From Macrostomum hystrix (taxonomy: Eukaryota; Platyhelminthes; Macrostomidae), in contig CATNEN010000038.1 of the NCBI GenBank assembly GCA_950097015.1, positions 32,264,501 to 32,328,500 on the forward strand: 64,000 nucleotides of DNA, in the 5' to 3' direction. Shown here in pieces: positions 61,441 to 64,000 of the stretch. The notes beneath the pieces were generated by a model. That model saw nothing but the letters and a program-made list of their open reading frames with translations. It was not told where the DNA came from and searched no databases. The first letter of the stretch is position 1; each line of letters opens with the position of its first letter. The position numbers and the translations under genes were made by a program.

Positions 61441-61646
61441 GATATTTCACGGTAACACTGTTTAATTATCTTTGAAATCCTTCAAGGTCAAATCCTTTAT
61501 GAATTTTCATGGTGGGTCAAATCCTTCAGCAATGGAGCGTTGATAAGCGAAAAATTGCCGTAGTTTAGTCATACTTAAAAATAGCTAATAAGTGTGCAAA
61601 GAAATCAATTTTTCATCCTTGCCAGACTTGCCAGTCGGCATAGAAC

Positions 61647-63211
61647 ATGCGCCTAACACACTTGCTGGCCATGTGTTCCGGTGCCACCAAGCAGGCTCTG
61701 ATGCAGCTCAGGCAATCGACCGGCTACCCTATTCTTGCCTGCAGGCAGGCTTTGAATCGTTTCGACGGCGACGCCGCGGCTGCGAGAGCTTGGTTAGACG
61801 AACGTGCCCAAGCCGAGGGCTGGGCTAAGGCTGAGAAGCTTGTTGATAGGACTGCGCAGCAGGTGAGAGAAGGTGCTGGCAAAAAATAAAAATAAATTAT
61901 TACAACGTTTAATATTAAATTGTCAGGAGGGCTGCGGGCAATGGCATTATCATTTGATGACAATAGACCCGCAGCCAGCGAGGAGGCAATTCTGCCATTT
62001 TCACTGGCTCCTGAGCACACACGCACACAGATACTGTATCGGTATACGCTCACACAGGTGTGTACATCTGCCCTGACTTACTGACATCGTCAGGCAGTGT
62101 ACACTCTCACTGTGCCTTAGAGGTTGACCCTAAAGGGTTTGAATTGCACGACAATTTCCCAAATGTCTTTTCTCCGCGGCTGCGCCCTAAATAAATGTGG
62201 CCTCGCCGCGGAACTTAGGGACAAGTCAACTTAGTCTGTGGCAAAGTGGCACCCCCTGATGACACCTTCACCAATTGGGCCAGATGTGCAGTCGACAGCA
62301 CAGCCGCAGCTATTACGCGGCGCGTCTGAAGTCTGCGTACGGCTGTTCAGTCCATGGACTGGGGTGACGCCACACCCACCCTTAATTACTCCAGCTGGGT
62401 GAATTGAAGCAATGTAGAGTTCAGTGGAGTCGGGAATCGAACCCGCGACCATTCAAGTATTGAGTCCCACGCTCTAATCACTAGGCTATAATTCTTAAAA
62501 TATCCGTTTAAAGCATTTTTTGCTTTCAATGAACAATTTAGTAATTTCTTTCAACCTTAGGGTCTCCTTGGCATTGTTCGGCGACCAACGAATCCGAATC
62601 GGCTGACACTGCTAGAGCTGCGCTGTGAGACTGACTTTGTGGCGCGAAATGCTAAATTTCAGGTGCGTTCTAAATAGTCCGCAATCCTTCAGAAGTGTAC
62701 AGTGGTTTAATTACCACAGGAATTTCGCGTTTTTCTCTAAGGCCAGGATTCGAACTCCTGACGTGTTGCTCTAATTTTTATCGCACAAATATATATAAAG
62801 AGTTTGTTTTCAAATGCTAACACCATCAATATAGGCCCTACTATCGGACGCTTGCAATCGTCTGTCGGACAAATTTGATTCGGTTTGCCAGCAGGGCGTC
62901 ACCCTGGTCCCTAGAGACACCCTGCTTAGTCTGGCTCTAACAAACGGTCATTCCATGGCCGATTCCATTGCTAGCACCGTTGGCAGCGTCGGCGAGAATA
63001 TTGTCTGCGGCCGGGCTCTAGTGTTCAACGCCCAGCCGGACCAGTTGGCTCTCTACTGTCACTCGCCTTGGCAGGTTGAGTCGTCTCAATCGCCAGTTGA
63101 TGGCGCCAGTTTTCTGTTTGGCCGATACGCCGCGGCTGTGGCCTACACAGGTGGCAGCGAACAGCTGGCCTACCAACTGTGCCAGCACATTGTTGGTCGA
63201 AATCCTGCTAG
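61647..63211 (+). CDS. TSFM: Mitochondrial elongation factor Ts, first three exons; continues past the window
   Basis: Guanine nucleotide exchange factor for mitochondrial EF-Tu. Exons 61647-61862, 62561-62662 and 62835-63211 join in phases 0 and 0, the last ending in phase 2 at a GTTTGT donor. Exon 1 holds the N-terminal UBA-like domain: KQALMQLRQSTGYPILACRQ, then ALNRFDGDAAAARAWL and AEGWAKAEKL. Exon 2 holds the family signature LLELRCETDFVARNAKFQ. Exon 3 holds the dimerisation region, with VGENIVCGRA and LCQHIVGRNPAR. 231 residues are visible; the C-terminal exons are beyond 64000. The ATG at 61647 is first in frame and preceded by acceptor-like CAG triplets, so an upstream exon encoding a longer transit peptide is possible. 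Confidence 0.95.
61905..62222 (-). mobile_element. SINE family A copy in EF-Ts intron 1
   Basis: Contains the shared body: GGGCTGCGGGCAATGGCA, GAGCACACACGCACACAGAT, CAGGCAGTGTACACTCTCAC and AAATAAATGTGGCCTCGCCG. The tail is AAATAAA-rich at 61887-61915. The tRNA head is cut right after the GCGGAA of the B box. Confidence 0.8.
62238..62490 (-). mobile_element. tRNA-headed SINE (family B), best copy, in EF-Ts intron 1
   Basis: On the minus strand the head reads TATAGCCTAGTGATTAGAGC (A box), then GGTTCGATTCCCGACTCC (a perfect B box), followed by about 180 bp of body. Related pieces occur near 15.13-15.23 and 55.46-55.51 kb. Confidence 0.85.
62722..62800 (-). repeat. tRNA-like fragment in EF-Ts intron 2
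   Basis: On the minus strand GGAGTTCGAATCCTGGCC matches a B box and T-arm; the anticodon and A-box side are not recognisable as an intact tRNA. Probably a third SINE type or tRNA pseudogene. Confidence 0.45.
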
Positions 63212-63267
63212 GTTTGTGGCTCGCTTTTATTCAAATTTGTTTATTTATTTCCTTATCGATCGCCATT

Positions 63268-64000
63268 TCGGGGAATCCTGGTGTCGGATCTCGGGGAATC
63301 CCGGTGTCGGATCTCGGGGAATCCGGTGTCGGATCTCGGGGAATCCCGGTGTCGGATCTCGGGGAATCCCGGTGTCGGATCTCGGGGAATCCTGATGTCG
63401 GATCTCGGGGAATCCCGGTGTCGGATATCGGGGAATCTTGATGTCGGATCTCGGGGAATCCCGGTGTCGGGTCTCGGGGAATCCTGATGTCGGATCTCGG
63501 GGAATCCTGATGTCGGATCTCGGGGAATCCCGGTGTCGGATCTCGGGGAATCCCGGTGTCGGATCTCGGGGAATCCTGATGTCGGATCTCGGGGAATCCC
63601 GGTGTCGGATATCGGGGAATCTTGATGTCGGATCTCGGGGAATCCCGGTGTCGGGTCTCGGGGAATCCTGATGTCGGATCTCGGGGAATCCTGATGTCGG
63701 ATCTCGGGGAATCCCGGTGTCGGATCTCGGGGAATCCCGGTGTCGGATCTCGGGGAATCCTGATGTCGGATCTCGGGGAATCCCGGTGTCGGATCTCGGG
63801 GAATCCTGGTGTCGGATCTCGGGGAATCCTGGTGTCGGATATCGGGGAATCTTGATGTCGGATCTCGGGGAATCCCGGTGTCGGATCTCGGGGAATCCCG
63901 GTGTCGGATCTCGGGGAATCCTGATGTCGGATCTCGGGGAATCCCGGTGTCGGATATCGGGGAATCTTGATGTCGGATCTCGGGGAATCCCGGTGTCGGG
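63268..64000. repeat. 23-bp minisatellite in EF-Ts intron 3, cut by the window end
   Basis: About 32 units of GTGTCGGATCTCGGGG followed by AATCCCG, with GATGTCGG, TCTTGATG, GATATCGG and GGGTCTCGG variants. It begins about 56 bp after the donor at 63212. A block of eight units (184 bp) is duplicated (63438 and 63622). Confidence 0.96.

Overview
The window is animal (metazoan invertebrate) nuclear DNA. It has spliced genes with GT-AG introns, a DD34D mariner element, tRNA-derived SINEs, a hAT-type MITE, LINE fragments and a large amount of tandem repeat. The phylum cannot be fixed from sequence alone, though the compact exons and minisatellite-filled introns would suit a repeat-rich flatworm or other spiralian. 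No bacterial, viral-vector or CRISPR features were seen.

Layout. (1) 1-10.3 kb, minus strand: a type I phosphatidylinositol-4-phosphate 5-kinase gene in eight recognisable exons. Four of its introns hold different minisatellites and one holds a SINE. (2) 10.3-16 kb: mostly non-coding, with two inverted-repeat elements, a hAT MITE carrying its own minisatellite, and an old SINE fragment. (3) 16.05-35.38 kb: one continuous 34-bp satellite array of about 19.3 kb with higher-order structure. (4) 37.5-48.5 kb, plus strand: a modular gene of eleven N/D-P-x-(T/S/L)-G modules encoded almost one per exon. All internal exons are phase 1-1 and multiples of three. One intron is 6 kb of 38-bp repeats, another is a tetranucleotide array and another a 14-bp array. 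A candidate first exon at 15.96 kb would place the 19-kb satellite inside intron 1. (5) 49.4-52.2 kb: a mariner element with one catalytic Asp changed to Asn, and 12 bp further on an inverted-repeat element carrying a truncated transposase. (6) 52.4-56.2 kb, plus strand: a divergent 2-Cys-type peroxiredoxin in three exons. Intron 1 is a 15-bp array invaded by a LINE fragment and a solo LTR and then duplicated. (7) 58.2-58.7 kb, plus strand: a small secreted or GPI-anchored Ly6/three-finger-type protein. (8) 60.4-64 kb, plus strand: a 24-bp array and then mitochondrial elongation factor Ts, three exons, running off the window inside an intron of 23-bp repeats.

The genes share no pathway (lipid signalling, a probable cytoskeletal or scaffold protein, redox, surface protein, mitochondrial translation). 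What unites the window is architecture: roughly half of it is tandem repeat, each array has its own unit, and many sit between a splice donor and the next acceptor. All gene models were assembled by eye from reading frames, splice signals and phase agreement; no search or transcript was available.
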